From positions 372,001-436,000 of the forward strand of contig JBAOKB010000093.1 in NCBI GenBank assembly GCA_037044905.1: a stretch of 64,000 bases of DNA, read 5' to 3'. This document shows, one piece after another, positions 34,425-45,767 of this stretch. This DNA is from Hortaea werneckii (lineage: Eukaryota; Ascomycota; Dothideomycetes; Mycosphaerellales; Teratosphaeriaceae). The notes under the pieces are model-generated. The model saw only the letters and a program-made list of their open reading frames with translations, was not told the DNA's origin and made no database searches. The position numbers and the translations under genes were made by a program. The first letter of the stretch is position 1; each line of letters begins with the position of its first letter.

Positions 34425-35185
34425 GCGTATTAGCATCTGGACGACAGACGTTCTACCGAGTGATAATGGGAAACGACAATATTATGTTATCGTCGTTTCG
34501 TTCGCAAGATGCTTGCATCTTCTCGGTCAGGGCTAAAGGAGAGCAACTTCGCATTCCAGCTCGGACTTTGCCTGTTTGATCAGACCAGATCTGGTGAGGC
34601 TGATGTGGTAGAGGAGTCGTAATTCGATCTTGGCAACAATATCGAGGCAAGCAAAGGACGTCTGATTCTCTCGCATTCTAGCCGCATTCGCAAGAAGCAA
34701 GTGGTAAAAACAGAGCAATTGCGCAAGCCCCAAGTCGCTTGCGACAATGCCAGATCCCGAGCAGAACGCGAGGTCAGCCCTACCACATTGGCGGAGCCCA
34801 TGCAGAATCTCGGTTCGTACCGCTTCGCGCGCCAATTAAACGCTGTACGAAACGGCTTTCTGTGGGGACATTACAGATTGGGCTGGGCCTACCAAAGCTT
34901 GGTGGACCTCGCAAGAATGCGAGATCAACTGTTTGGTTGTAGCTGCGCCATCTGTTGGGGGGCGGTGTCATAGAAAGAGATAAGTATAAGACTTTCCCAT
35001 CTTCCCGTGAACATGTTTGCCATCTCGCTTGACGACATTTACGATCTCCTGTTTGCTTTGCCATTTCGACGACGACTTGTCTGCGATCGCTATTCGACCA
35101 GCACGGAGTCGCTTCGACAGTACCTGAGGAGACGCCAAAAGCTCCCCAACATTGATCCTACAAATCTACGACTCGGGCTGTGACA
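34425..35185. other. Gene-free interval before the RTA1 gene
   Basis: About 760 bases with small overlapping frames on both strands and no recognisable gene. A direct CGA-rich leader precedes the ATG at 35186. Confidence 0.5.
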
Positions 35186-36231
35186 ATGGCGGCCACTTTG
35201 CTTCACTCGCTTGCCCTTTCTGCTAGGCAGGAGGAGCAGCAAGAATCGGCGGTTTCCGACTTCCAATACTACGCCTATGTGCCCTCGATGGCCGCAGCAA
35301 TCATCTTCGTCATCCTCTTTGGTGCCTCGACAGGGTGGCATATCTGGCAGATGATTAAAACCAAGACGTGGTTCCTCGTGCCTTTTTTGATTGGAGGTTT
35401 CCGTAAGTTCCTAAGCACTTATGCTACCAACCGAAGTCATTGTCCTGACGAAGACTGCTCTGAAAGTGGAGACCATTGGCTACATTGGCCGTGCAGTATC
35501 ACATACCGAAGCCCCAGATTACACGCTCGGCCCTTATATCATCCAGTCCATCTTCCTGCTGGTCGCGCCCGCCTTGTTCGCGGCTAGTATCTATATGATG
35601 CTCGGGCGGATCGTCGTCATGCTCGATGCACAGCGTGCTCTGTTCATCCGCGTGTCGTGGCTGACGAAGATTTTCGTGTGTGGAGATGTCCTCAGCTTCC
35701 TCATGCAGGCCGCCGGTGGTGGGCTGCTGTCAAGTGGAGATGTGGAGACCATCAACACCGGTGAGAACGTGGTTGTCGGTGGTTTGGTGAGTTATGCACG
35801 CATGAAATGGCATACGGATGACTGACTTCTAAACACAACAGTTTGTCCAAATCATCTTTTTCGGCCTCTTCGTCATCTCCGCCAGTATCTTCCATGTGCG
35901 CATTTCTCGCATGCCAACGCAAAGGTGCTATGACCTCCCTTTCTGGAAGCCTCAGATGTACGCTCTATACGCTGTCAGCATCGCCATCTTCGTCCGATCC
36001 ATTGTACGCGTGGTCGAGTTCTTGCAGGGTTACTCAGGGTTTATTATCACGCACGAAGCCTTCCTCTACGTTTTCGATGCGGTGGTGATGTGGGGAGCCA
36101 TGGTAACAATGAATTGGATACACCCAGGGCAGGTGGCCGAGGAACTGAGAGTACAGAGAAGTCGTCGCAGTGTCAACACGAGGGAAGAGGCGGACAAGGA
36201 AGGTGTCAGAATGGATTATGTTCCCGTTTGA
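35186..36231 (+). CDS. RTA1-like membrane protein (lipid-translocating exporter family)
   Basis: RTA1/RSB1 proteins are fungal plasma-membrane proteins with seven helices linked to lipid translocation and resistance to sterol-like or azole compounds. There are three exons (35186-35402, 35467-35786, 35842-36231) and 308 residues, with clean frames. Motifs of the family are clear: YYAYVPSMAAAIIFVILFG, GGFLETIGYIGRAVSH across the first splice site, LGPYIIQSIFLLVAPALFAA, IYMMLGRIV, FVCGDVLSFLMQAAGGG, and RSIVRVVEFLQGY with EAFLYVFDAVVM. The GY.GR, DxxSFxxQxxGGG and R..R..E signature residues are all present. A Zn2Cys6 regulator starts 617 bases downstream on the same strand. Confidence 0.95.
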
Positions 36232-36848
36232 GGGACAGAGATTGGCACAGTGCTTATGGGAAGCGACACTGAGAAATTGAAGCCGTCATCCTTGACGAGT
36301 TCCGCTGGTCATGTCGACCGGAACATTTTCTTCGTCCAACTGGATATGTCCATGAAACCAGGCATTCGGAGGAGTAGCATTTAGAAGGATGATGCGGGTC
36401 CCCCGGCGACCCTGTGAGCTATTTGAAGCGTTCAAGCGAGCTCTTATAGAAGGTAGAGGTATTGTACCGCATGCAGGCGACTGTGTTTGAGTTTATCGTA
36501 TCGACGTAATTATTCGTATTGACCTGGCTGTTCTTCGGTTAAACTCTCAAGTCTACACAAGTCAGTGCCGGGAAGCATGGACGTAAGTGCTTTCTCGAAC
36601 TCCCTGATTCTGGTCATCTTTGTCTGTAGAATGAGGGAGAGCTGAAATCAGCAGTATGAACGAAAGAATGTCGAACACGCAAGTTTGAGGAGAGTCCGCA
36701 TTTTCGCCTACGTCGATTGCATAGCCACCCCTTCGGGTGCCGCAGGCGCCAGAATTGAACCAACGGATGAGAGAAGGACTAAATAGCCAACTTTGCGTGC
36801 TTCGACCCTCCTGTACTTGCGACACTCAGACACTCATCGCGATCAGAC
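36232..36848. other. Interval between RTA1 gene and Zn2Cys6 regulator
   Basis: About 617 bases with RTA1 3' end and the regulator promoter. No gene is seen. Confidence 0.5.
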
Positions 36849-38341
36849 ATGACCCAGCTTGGGTCGAGGAAATCTCGAAAAGGCAGGTACATAGTTCTCA
36901 GAACCCTTTACCGTGGGCTCACAAGCTGACATGCTCCCAAGGCTGCGTTCGGTGCAAAACACGTCGTGTGAAATGTGATGAAAAAGCGCCCTGTACCAAT
37001 TGTACGCGGAGAGCAGAGCACTGCAGTTTGAGCGACGCGCAGTCGCCTTCTGTGGCCAGCGTAAGTGTTCTTCCAAAGCATAACGAGCATCTCGCGACTT
37101 TGACATTTCCATCACTTGCTTTGATGGGAACATCTACGGGTGAATACTGAATGGAGATTTGGACAGGAGCCTTTTGAACGTGATGAATCTCTTCCGGCTT
37201 CTCGGGATGAGTACCTACAAGACATGGAGCTATGGTTCCATTACAACCATTCGCTCGAACTTGTAAATCTTGGGCATCGCGACGACATCACGTTAGTATC
37301 ACGTCGACTCATAGAAGAGCTAGATTTCCGGAGCGCTGATGTGATCCCAGGCAATTGTGGAGAGATACGATCCCTATGGAAGCACTCAATCATACCTTCT
37401 TGCTGCATGGCCTCCTCTCGCTATCTGCAATTTGGCTCGCCCGTGCCAAGCCAGAAGAATCGAGGAAATATTTCAGACTTTTCGACAAGCACCAAGCTAT
37501 CGCAATATCACAATACCGCACCGTTTTATCCGGTCCCGTCACGGACGATATGGCAAATGCACTCTTCGCCCTATCTTCATGCATCTCGATATCCTCCATG
37601 GCCCGAGCTTCACTGACAGGGGCCTCCAGATCTCCTACTCCCTATATGGAAGTCAGTGATTTCGCAGAGTTGGCTGCTCTTTGCAGTGGGGTGCGCGATG
37701 TTATTCGCGTCGTGCGCGAACAGTGGGTGCCGACTTGCCCTTAGAATGATCACTACAATTCTTGTGCTAATGGCCAACAGAGTCGCCAGAGGTCCGCTGG
37801 CTGCAATGCTTGAAGGTCACGTAATGCCATCACACGCAGAAACGGAGGTACACCTCCCGGCCTCTATACGTACAAGATTCGAAGCTCTTGAAGACATGGT
37901 GAATAGTCAGTGCGATGAAGCTCGACGTCAATGTTGCGGAGTCGCGCTGAGAGCACTTGTCTCAATCTACCTCAACGTACGATACTTCGCGAAACGACAT
38001 GAGCTTCAGTCAGGGCATTTATTTCGGTGGGTGGTCGAGCTTCCGGGTGAATACATACGGTAGGTCTACCTTTCGACACATCTATGAGCAGAAGACCCGA
38101 AAGCATCGCTAATGAATGATGGTGTAGCTGCGTCCAGGCCGAATATCCCCCATCGCTCGTGATACTCGGTCACTTCGCAGCAGCGGTATCCGGGATCAGA
38201 TCTACTTGGTACCTGCAGGAATGGAGTCTCCCCTGCTTGCAAGGTCTTCGCATGGTTCTGGACAGCAACATGCAAACTTGGCTCGATTGGCCACAAGAAC
38301 AGGCTGAAAGACAATTTCCAGCCATCCGGGAGGACGATTGA
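36849..38341 (+). CDS. Zn2Cys6 transcription factor, Upc2/sterol-uptake-regulator-like architecture
   Basis: A fungal binuclear zinc-cluster activator. Six exons (36849-36882, 36942-37060, 37167-37291, 37351-37722, 37781-38059, 38128-38341) sum to 380 residues with no frame break. The zinc cluster SRKGCVRCKTRRVKCDEKAP plus CTNCTRRAEHC sits at the very N-terminus, which is typical of short Upc2/Ecm22-like regulators. The later exons give ELWFHYNHS, LWRDTIPMEALNHTFLLHGL and LSLSAIWLA, matching the helical effector domain of that group. The first intron (36883-36941) must use a GC donor (AAAAG|GCAGGT) to place the zinc cluster in frame. The others are GT-AG. Upc2 homologues bind sterol in this domain, but a sterol role here is inference. 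Confidence 0.88.
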
Positions 38342-38468
38342 TGATGCCAGCTTGGAAGCTTCTGCAGGTCTCACGCTCTCGCCACTAGACATGAGCTACG
38401 CTTTGTAGGTGGTTCAGCTGCTTAAGCCTTTGTCTTTCCTGACAGCAATGCAAGAGACGCTAGCCCAC

Positions 38469-39013
38469 TCAGTGCAAGAAGCGTACAGCGTCCTCGGCTT
38501 CATCGCCTCTTCCAATACCTCGCAAGCGTCTTGCATTCGCCTCCTGCTTTACTTCCTCCATCTTTCGCTCGGCATCAACTAGGCTAGCCCTTAAAACGCT
38601 CCTAGTCTTTGTCCATTCTGCTGCGCTGGCCAGGTCATCTTCACCATCTGCTTGGCGAACCGTCAGAAACCCAGACCTGTGCAGCTCGTGCAGCTCTAGT
38701 CGTCCTTTAGCTCTCTGGCTTACGGCGTATGCGTCAGCGTACATTGACTCCAGCGTCGCGCGGTCGGCAGCGAGGCTGTCCAGCTTTTGTTGCAAAGTTG
38801 CGGCATGGACAGCATAGGGAATCAACGGCCCCAATTGGTATTCTGCGCGTGGTCCATGACTGTACGATAGTGGCGTCTTATTATCGTGCATCGCATGCAA
38901 GGAAAGGTCAGAAGGCCGGATAGTGAAAGGCAGCTGATAATATTGGCTCAATTCAACGGTTTGCGGGTCAGAGGGATGCTGCTCCGGGATCGCTTGCGTT
39001 TCTTCGGTGCCAT
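38469..39013 (-). CDS. Small coiled-coil protein with a basic N-terminus, unknown function; one frame break
   Basis: From the ATG at 39013 the frame begins MAPKKRKRSRSSIPLTRK, a strong nuclear-type basic start, then stops. Adding one base to the AAA run (38960-38962 on the plus strand) joins it to the long frame that follows. The result is 181 residues. That frame contains YYQLPFTIRPSDLSLHAMH, a predicted helix LQQKLDSLAADRATLESMYA and a C-terminal coiled coil LVDAERKMEEVKQEANARR. I do not recognise the family. The charge pattern suggests a nuclear or chromosome-associated factor, but this is a guess. Confidence 0.55.
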
Positions 39014-39400
39014 TCCTCCGGTTTTGGCGGGCTGTGTAATGGATTTCCAGATCAAGCCCTGAAAAGACTTTTCGGTCTGCACTGTGCTTTAGAGATAAAT
39101 CAATGATCTTCGTGGAGGTTTACAGATAGATGTAAAGCTAGAAAGCTGCTACTTCTGGCGACGAAGAGTACCAAATAGACTAATTACTCTGCATCTGAAA
39201 ATCGCGTCCGCTTCACGTGGGGCACTGAAAGTGAATGCCGGGCAAGCATGCTCAAACCTCATTCATCAACATTCATCGTGTGCCCTGCGCTACATGCGGG
39301 CTTTCCGTCGGGGTAGACATTGAATGCACAATCTTTCTTTCGCTATGGCAAAGTCGTACGAAGGCTGATCGACGTGCCTCGTCTGGCCTCTGGTAGCCAC
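39014..39400. other. Short interval between two minus-strand genes
   Basis: Holds the promoter of the small coiled-coil gene and the 3' end of the metacaspase. A CACGTG lies at about 39215. No gene is seen. Confidence 0.5.
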
Positions 39401-40833
39401 TCAAACTCGAATCTGGACGTTCAAATCCTGCTCGTACCCAACACTTAGTTGCGGCACTTGCGCGTAATTGCCTTTCAACAGCTGTCGTGTGTGCTGCAAC
39501 ACCTGAACAAACGTCTGTTGCGGCCCGTATTCCTTCATACTGTTCAAGAAAGCCCAGCTCATGGCACCGACATGGCTGCCTTGAATACTGGCATCTGCGC
39601 TTGTCTGGTCATCTCTGCACCCAGAGTACATCCATACATTCTTTGCGCCCTCGCTGGCGTAGCTGTCCACAGTGTCAGATTCGTCTAGGCCGTACTGATC
39701 GACGCTGGCCTGCTGGTGAGCAAGTCCTTTGAAGAAATCTGTGGCACCCGCCAGGAGAGACTTGGCTTCGCCTATTTTGGCTTTCGAAAGGTGACCCTGC
39801 AGGAGATGAGATGCCGATCCTATCAGCCGCATGCCGGCCTCCACGTTGTCTAGTAAGTTAACGTTTCCGTCCTGATCTGTGCGATAGACGTACGGCAACT
39901 CAATAGCTGAGCCGGAGTGACAACAGTCGAAGACTACGAACAAAGTGCTATCCGGGGGTAGCTTGGTGACAAGTGCTTGGTGCAAAACGCCAGAAGGGAT
40001 TTGACCTTGCGTTTCATAGTCGACGGGCACAATAGTGTCGTCGAAGCCGCTGGTACGGTAATCATCTGATGGCACTTGTCCGCCGTGGCCGGAATAATGG
40101 AGAAAATTGACCGTACCTGGCTCTGAAATGAGCCAATCCATTGCAGCCAGCATGTTGTCACCGGTAGGCCAGTAAGGCCCACGGGGATCAGTGTACTGGT
40201 CGTCTCGCATGACAACCTGCGATTGTTGATCGTCCGAATAACCCACCTGACGATCATCAGCTTCTTGAATATGCCGGTTCAGGTCAGGCTGCAAGTACGT
40301 ACTGCTTGGAGAAATTCGCGGACATTGTGTACATCCTGATGGCAACCCTCGAGCTCATGCTGGCTACCGACGTAGTTGATACCAATCACAAGCGATTTCT
40401 TGCGCGCTGGACGACTGCCGTTATGGACCATTGGGGCCCGCAGCACTTCATCATGTATTGCTGTCTTGCTGCCGGCTCTCTGCAAGTCCTTGGAAGCAGA
40501 GACAGCCTTCTTTGTTTGCACTTGCGTTGAAGTCTGAGGCGGCTTTTTGTCACCGAGTCTGAAAGGCTTGAGGGGTTTTGGATCATGAGGCTGCCTAGGT
40601 GAAGATCCGGTTCCGCCAGGTAGAAAGGGTTGACGAGCAGGTTGGACTCCGGATGCTCCTCGATTGGACTGAGTGGCATGGGGGGCCGGTGGCGAACGGG
40701 CTGGCTGCGCAGGTGTTCCGGGACTGGCTTTTTGGCCTGTAGGAGCGGTGGAAGGAGGGGTGCTATGTGCCGAGGAGCTGGTAGGCTTCGGAGTGGTTGA
40801 TGGGGTCTTGGTTGTAGGCTGCTGCGGAGACAT
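39401..40833 (-). CDS. Type I metacaspase
   Basis: A clan CD cysteine protease that cleaves after Arg or Lys and acts in stress response, protein quality control and cell death. Two exons (40833-40303, 40246-39401) with a phase-0 intron encode 458 residues without frame breaks. Residues 1-140 are a Pro/Thr/Ser/Gln-rich prodomain (MSPQQPTTKTPSTTPKP) without a zinc finger. The p20 region follows: KSLVIGINYVGSQHELEGC, VREFLQAVGYSDD across the splice site, FLHYSGHGGQ with catalytic His at about 231, and VVFDCCHSGSA with catalytic Cys at about 286. The usual DSCHSG reads DCCHSG here, an extra Cys next to the nucleophile. The p10 part includes MYSGCRDDQTSADA. The start at 40833 is the first ATG that leaves only the prodomain. 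Confidence 0.93.
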
Positions 40834-41709
40834 GTAGTAATTTAGGGATATCAGTGGCGTCGAAATGTATAATGCGCGTATGCAGGTTGACTTTGTATCG
40901 AATGACGATGTCTGGCGGGAAGGAGATGGATGGCGCGAGAAGACCACCTACCTCGGGTACACAATCATCATGTCTACATGCCCAGGTGGGTATGTAACCT
41001 TCTGACGCACCTGCTGGCAAGAATCATGGAAGCAACATCCACGGATATAGCAGAAATGACCGAGAATTGCCTCCAGCTCCTACTACTATATGTAGGTACT
41101 GCTGGGCTGGGTACCTTACCACAATGTACAGGTATGTACCTGCGAACTTGAAGCTTAGGAGTCGGCATCCCGGGCAAGGATGTGCAGCCCCAGCTGCACT
41201 GTTTGTTCTGGTGCCTGACAGGAGGAGGAGGTATGGAGGCATGGAGGTAGGAGAAAAGGAAGTGGCGTTCATTGATTGCATGACAGCGGGCGGGAAGGAG
41301 CCGCGGTGGTGGCTCGGGCGCAACCAACCTAACGCACCTGCAGAAGCGAGCCGGACACAAACATCACGCACCCTCAGCCATCAACAACAACGCCCGCGCC
41401 AACCACCGTCCACCCGTCCACTGCACCCGCCGCCACTGCACCCTGTCTGGTGCAGTCCACGCTCTCTTGTCCTGTCTGCTACTCCTTCGACTGTGTATCG
41501 CCACCCGACCTCACCACCAAATCTCAATGCTTCCTCGCTTGTTGGCATAGGGCGCGTCAGAGTCGCGTGTGCTTGCCCCGCCAACGAGCTTCAAGCTTCA
41601 AAGCTTGACTGCCCTGCCCGCGTTGTTTGTCTAGCGCCTCGTACATTATTGCTACAGGACGCATGGCAGAGGCACCGATCCACACGCCCACTCCGGAACA
41701 TTGAAAAAG
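40834..41709. other. Divergent promoter region of metacaspase and DBF4
   Basis: About 875 bases. A long plus-strand frame (41067-41867) runs through it but reads as low-complexity CCACC/CACCC DNA and overlaps DBF4 in another frame. Half-sites of the TAGGTA type occur around 41090-41150. No gene is supported. Confidence 0.55.
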
Positions 41710-43762
41710 ATGGCCAGTCGGAGAGTTCCCTTGGCCAGCATGCCTCATGCCGCCAACTCGCCTTTCCGCAATGGCACCACAACAAGCGGAAAGCGCACTC
41801 GCGCGCAGGGATACTCGGGACTGGGGCAGCCGCCGTCCAAGAAACAGATTCTCGAACTGAAAGATGAGAACGATGAGAATGTGGACCCCAAACGGCGAGC
41901 GGGCGTGGCTATGCCTACCGTGGACAAGCCAGAAGAGCCTTTCTCGAGGCGAAGCAATGCTCATCCCACGGCCTTGGAAAAGAAGCTGGCGGCGGTACGC
42001 GACAAGAGGTCGACTTCCCAACAGCAACCAAAGGATCGTGTGCACAAGGGCAATGCAGAGAATCTGGAATCGATCCGCCAGTGGCAGCGCCACTACCGGA
42101 AGCAGTTTCCCAACTTCGTCATCTACTTTGATAATGTGCCAGATGATGTCCGCTCCAAGACCATCCGCCAAATCCAATCGCTCGGTGCGAGGGAGGAGAA
42201 GTTCTTCAGTAACAAAGTCACCCATGTGGTCACGACGCGTTCAATCCCACCGGAGCTCGCCACTACAAGCCCGGAGGACCAGGGCAAGGACGATTCCACG
42301 CAGCAAAAGGTCTCTCAGCAGAACGCTGCCTCCGATGTGAGAAAGGGAACCTCTTTGCTCGATGCACACATGCAGCGCCGTGCGAATACTCACGCCGCCC
42401 ACGCCCCCGTTGACGTTGATCCGAAGAAATTGCAGAATCAAGGCGCCGACATCTTGTCTCGTGCCCGTCAGCTCGGCATCAAGATCTGGGCACTGGAAAA
42501 GCTTCATCGTATGCTAAGCACAATCCTTGATACTGATGCTGGTGACCAAGGCACCGGGCATGACACGCGCAGCCACGTCACTGGTGGCCGCACAGCTTCA
42601 AAGGCCGGCAGGAATGCTGACCTCGAGCAATTGCTTCGCAATGAGAAGCTCACTGGTCCCACCGACAGAGACATGTCAGTTGCTGGCCAGGACATGGCCA
42701 CCTTTCGCGGGTGCTACCTCTACGTCCATGACATGGACGAGAAGACAAAGCCGGTCATGGTACGAGACTATCCCAAGCCTGGCGCAAGAGAGACTGGCAA
42801 GTGGCCACAGTTTAGACTCAGTGGTCCTGGTCGTTGTCCCTTTGTTGAAGATCCTTCCTACCAAAAACGGCAGGCGCAAGAAGCTTCTGCGGCGAAAGCC
42901 CAGGAAGAGCTCACTACTCAGCGCCGATTACGTGCTACATCAGCTCAAGAGACTGCAGCGTCTCGTCAAACTCAAGACCGTCCCTTGACAGAGCGCCATG
43001 CCAACTTGAGGCGCTCACCACGCAAAATTGACGCTCCTGCTAAGCCTCTTGACCCTCCAAAGCCACCGCCTGCAAACAAACAAATCTTAACAGAAAATGT
43101 GCCTTTTTCGGAAGCACCCAGCAAAGCCTCCGTGGGCTGCCCGTATGATTGGAGGGGAACCTGTTGCTTCTGGAGTACAGGCGTCAAATGTGACCTCCGC
43201 CATTCGCTCCCAATACGTGTCCTCTGCTGCCATATCCTCAACTGCCCCGGGTGCCAACCACCGTGTTGGCGACAGTAAGGAAGTCTCAGCTCTGAAGAGG
43301 AAGGTTCTCGAGCGTGGTAACAGCATCAACTCCACCAATAGCGTTCTGTCTTCGCACATGAATGACATGCGTGCCGCTCTCAATGGCGACAACGAGCCTC
43401 CACCCCGCGCTGCCAAACGCAAGGCTCAAGAAACACTGGGCGTTGTCAACGAGGACGAAGAAGACTACGACCGAGGCAAACGCCCGTCGAAACAACGAAA
43501 GCCCGCTCCAAGGAGGCGTAAACCAGTGGAAAGAGATTCCAAGCCGGGATACTGCGAAAACTGCCGCGATAAGTTTGACGACTTCGATGAGGTACGCTAG
43601 CCCCTCTAATGTAATGCTGAAACGCACCGTGTGCTGACAATAATCTAGCACATCCAATCTCGAAAGCACCGCAAGTTTGCAATGACGCAGGACAACTGGA
43701 AGGAACTTGATGAACTTCTCGGGAAGCTCAAGCGTCCACACAAGGTATTCGAAGTCGTTTAA
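41710..43762 (+). CDS. DBF4: Dbf4/Dfp1-type regulatory subunit of the Cdc7 kinase; one frame break
   Basis: Dbf4 activates Cdc7, which phosphorylates MCM helicase to fire replication origins. All three Dbf4 motifs are visible. Motif N is the BRCT-like segment FVIYFDNVPDDVRSKTI with KVTHVVTTRSIPP. Motif M is FRGCYLYVHDMDEKTKPVMV, followed by a Pro- and Arg-containing segment. Motif C is the zinc finger PGYCENCRDKFDDFDE joined by an intron (43592-43648) to HIQSRKHRKFA. The run TTTTT at 43104-43108 changes the frame. Removing one T joins the halves into 664 residues and brings in ASNVTSAIRSQ, a conserved fungal stretch. The ATG at 41710 is the first in frame and yields MASRRVPLAS. Confidence 0.93.
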
Positions 43763-44582
43763 TTCCCATTTCCAACTCGCCGGCACTGCAGCATACTGGC
43801 CCGACATTTGCTCATCGAATTTTCCTCTTTGCATGATATCGCGATCACGGCAGCCGCCACACGACTTCACGGCCTTTTTCTTTTGCATCTTTAATCTTCG
43901 ACTACCCGGTGCTGCGAGCCCCGGTTCTATCTTATTAATTCAATTCTTCACTGCGACACGACTACCCTGTACGCATAGCGATGGTGATTTGCATTACTTG
44001 GGAACTTGTGGCGTCGGACTCTTGATAGGAACATGGGGAGCACGACTTATGGCACCCCCTTGTCGCAACTGCTTGTGAGCTTTGGAAGCGTGTTAAGCGT
44101 GGCTTAAATGATACGATGGTGATGGTTTTGTTTGCAGCAGAGCATTTTGTGTCATTTTATACTGCTTGGTAGCTCTGTATGAGGTCTCGATGTTTCAATC
44201 CTTTTATTACCTGTTTATAAGGCTGGGAGGTACACCTTGCAGGACACAATATCATACCCGACAAAGGTCAGCTTCATTACTACTATGTACCTTACTACGT
44301 GTAGGCAATTAGGTATCTTCGTGAGGGCTGAGGTGAGAGTGCAGCCAATTAAATTTCGACCGAGGTCTGCTGTCAGCTCCGTGGCTCCGTCTTCCTTTTC
44401 CGGCGGCCCTCGCTCTGTACACACAACTACAATGTAGAGTTGTGTACAGCTACCAACAATCATTTCCCAGCGCCCACACCCTTCATGATGCGTCGCAATT
44501 TGGTCGGCCGTGAGCAAACTTCATTCTCTTCACCCTTCTCACTTTCTTTGCGCCCAAGCAACTGCGCAACAGGTCGAACAGG
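43763..44582. other. Interval between DBF4 and panB
   Basis: About 820 bases with DBF4 3' end and panB promoter. GTACACAACTACAATGTAGAGTTGTGTAC (about 44416-44444) is a conspicuous inverted repeat. No gene is seen. Confidence 0.55.
44416..44444. repeat. Perfect inverted repeat upstream of panB
   Basis: The arms GTACACAACTACA and TGTAGAGTTGTGTAC pair over at least 10 bases (GTACACAACT / AGTTGTGTAC) with a short centre. It lies about 140 bases before the panB start and could fold into a cruciform or serve as a dimer binding site. Confidence 0.6.
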
Positions 44583-45628
44583 ATGTCGCGTGCCCTGACA
44601 AGAACGTTACCTTTTTCATTCAATATTCTACCAACATGCCCGAACGCGACTGTACCGTGCAGGCGTCTAGCACAAGGCATGCCCAAGGCTGTGCCGCACC
44701 CGTCGCTCTCAAACGGTAGCATTCGTCACTCCTCCCACTCTCCACTCGGCTCCTCTGCGCCTACGCGCAAGAAGGTCACCATACCCACCCTCAACGCCAT
44801 GCACAAACGCGGCGAGCCGATCACCATGCTTACAGCCCACGACTTCCCATCTGCGCATGTCGCCGACCAAGCAGGCATGGACATGGTGCTTGTGGGTGAT
44901 AGTCTCGCCATGGTTTCCATGGGTTTGGAAGACACTTCAGAGGTCCTGCTGGAAGAGATGATACTGCACTGCCGTAGCGTAGCCCGAGGAGCCAAGAGTG
45001 CCTTCATCGTTGGCGATCTGCCAATGGGCACCTATGAGGTGAGTCCTGAGCAGGCGCTACAGAGCGCGATTCGGATGGTCAAGGAAGGACGGGTACATGG
45101 CATCAAGCTGGAAGGTGGTGCAGAGATGGCGCCGGCTATAGAGAAGATCACCACCGCTGGCATACCTGTGCTGGCTCATGTCGGGTTGACGCCGCAGAGA
45201 CAGAATGCGCTCGGTGGGTTCAGAGTGCAAGGGAAAACTACTGCTGGAGCGTTGAAGTTCATGGCGGATGCTATGGCAGTTCAAGAAGCAGGCGCATTCG
45301 CCGTGGTAGTCGAGGCAGTGCCAGCAGAAGTTGCCGGTTTGGTAACGAAGAAGTTGAGGATACCCACCATTGGCATTGGAGCTGGAAACGGCTGCTCGGG
45401 CAGGTTCTGGTGCAAGTCGACATGTCTGGGAACTTCCCCCCAGGCCGCTTCCTGCCCAAGTTTGTAAAGAAGTTTGGCGATGTCTGGAGCGAGGCGCAGC
45501 GAGCAATCCAGACGTATCGGACTGAAGTCAAGGATAGAAGTTATCCAGCGCCTGAACATACCTATCCCATTCCCAAAGAGGAATACGAGGAGTTTGAGCG
45601 GATGATCGAAGCGTCGAATCGAGCCTAA
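44583..45628 (+). CDS. panB: 3-methyl-2-oxobutanoate (ketopantoate) hydroxymethyltransferase; one frame break
   Basis: The first enzyme of pantothenate (vitamin B5, coenzyme A) synthesis: it transfers a hydroxymethyl group from 5,10-methylene-tetrahydrofolate to 2-oxoisovalerate. The start at 44583 gives a Ser/Arg-rich leader that looks like a mitochondrial targeting sequence. The TIM-barrel signatures follow: ITMLTAHDFPSAHVADQAG, DMVLVGDSLAMV (metal-binding Asp), GIKLEGG, VLAHVGLTPQ and IPTIGIGAGNGCSG. Right after the last motif the run GGG at 45398-45400 breaks the frame. With four G it continues QVLVQVDMSGNFPP to the normal C-terminus, 348 residues in all. The stop lies 139 bases from the stop of ATG12 (convergent). 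Confidence 0.95.
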
Positions 45629-45767
45629 TGTTGCGCATTTCTTCGTTTGGGGTTTTCGGAGTGCAGTATTTGATAGAGCATACTCCGATTCGGTTGGGTA
45701 GCGTAAGCAACAAATAGAGTGAACATGATGTTGCAATCTCATCAGCCTTTCTGCTAGCGACAGCCTT

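Noticed and set aside
41067..41867. Plus-strand frame of 266 codons between metacaspase and DBF4
   Set aside because: It runs through CCACC/CACCC low-complexity promoter DNA, has no domain, and overlaps the start of DBF4 in another frame.
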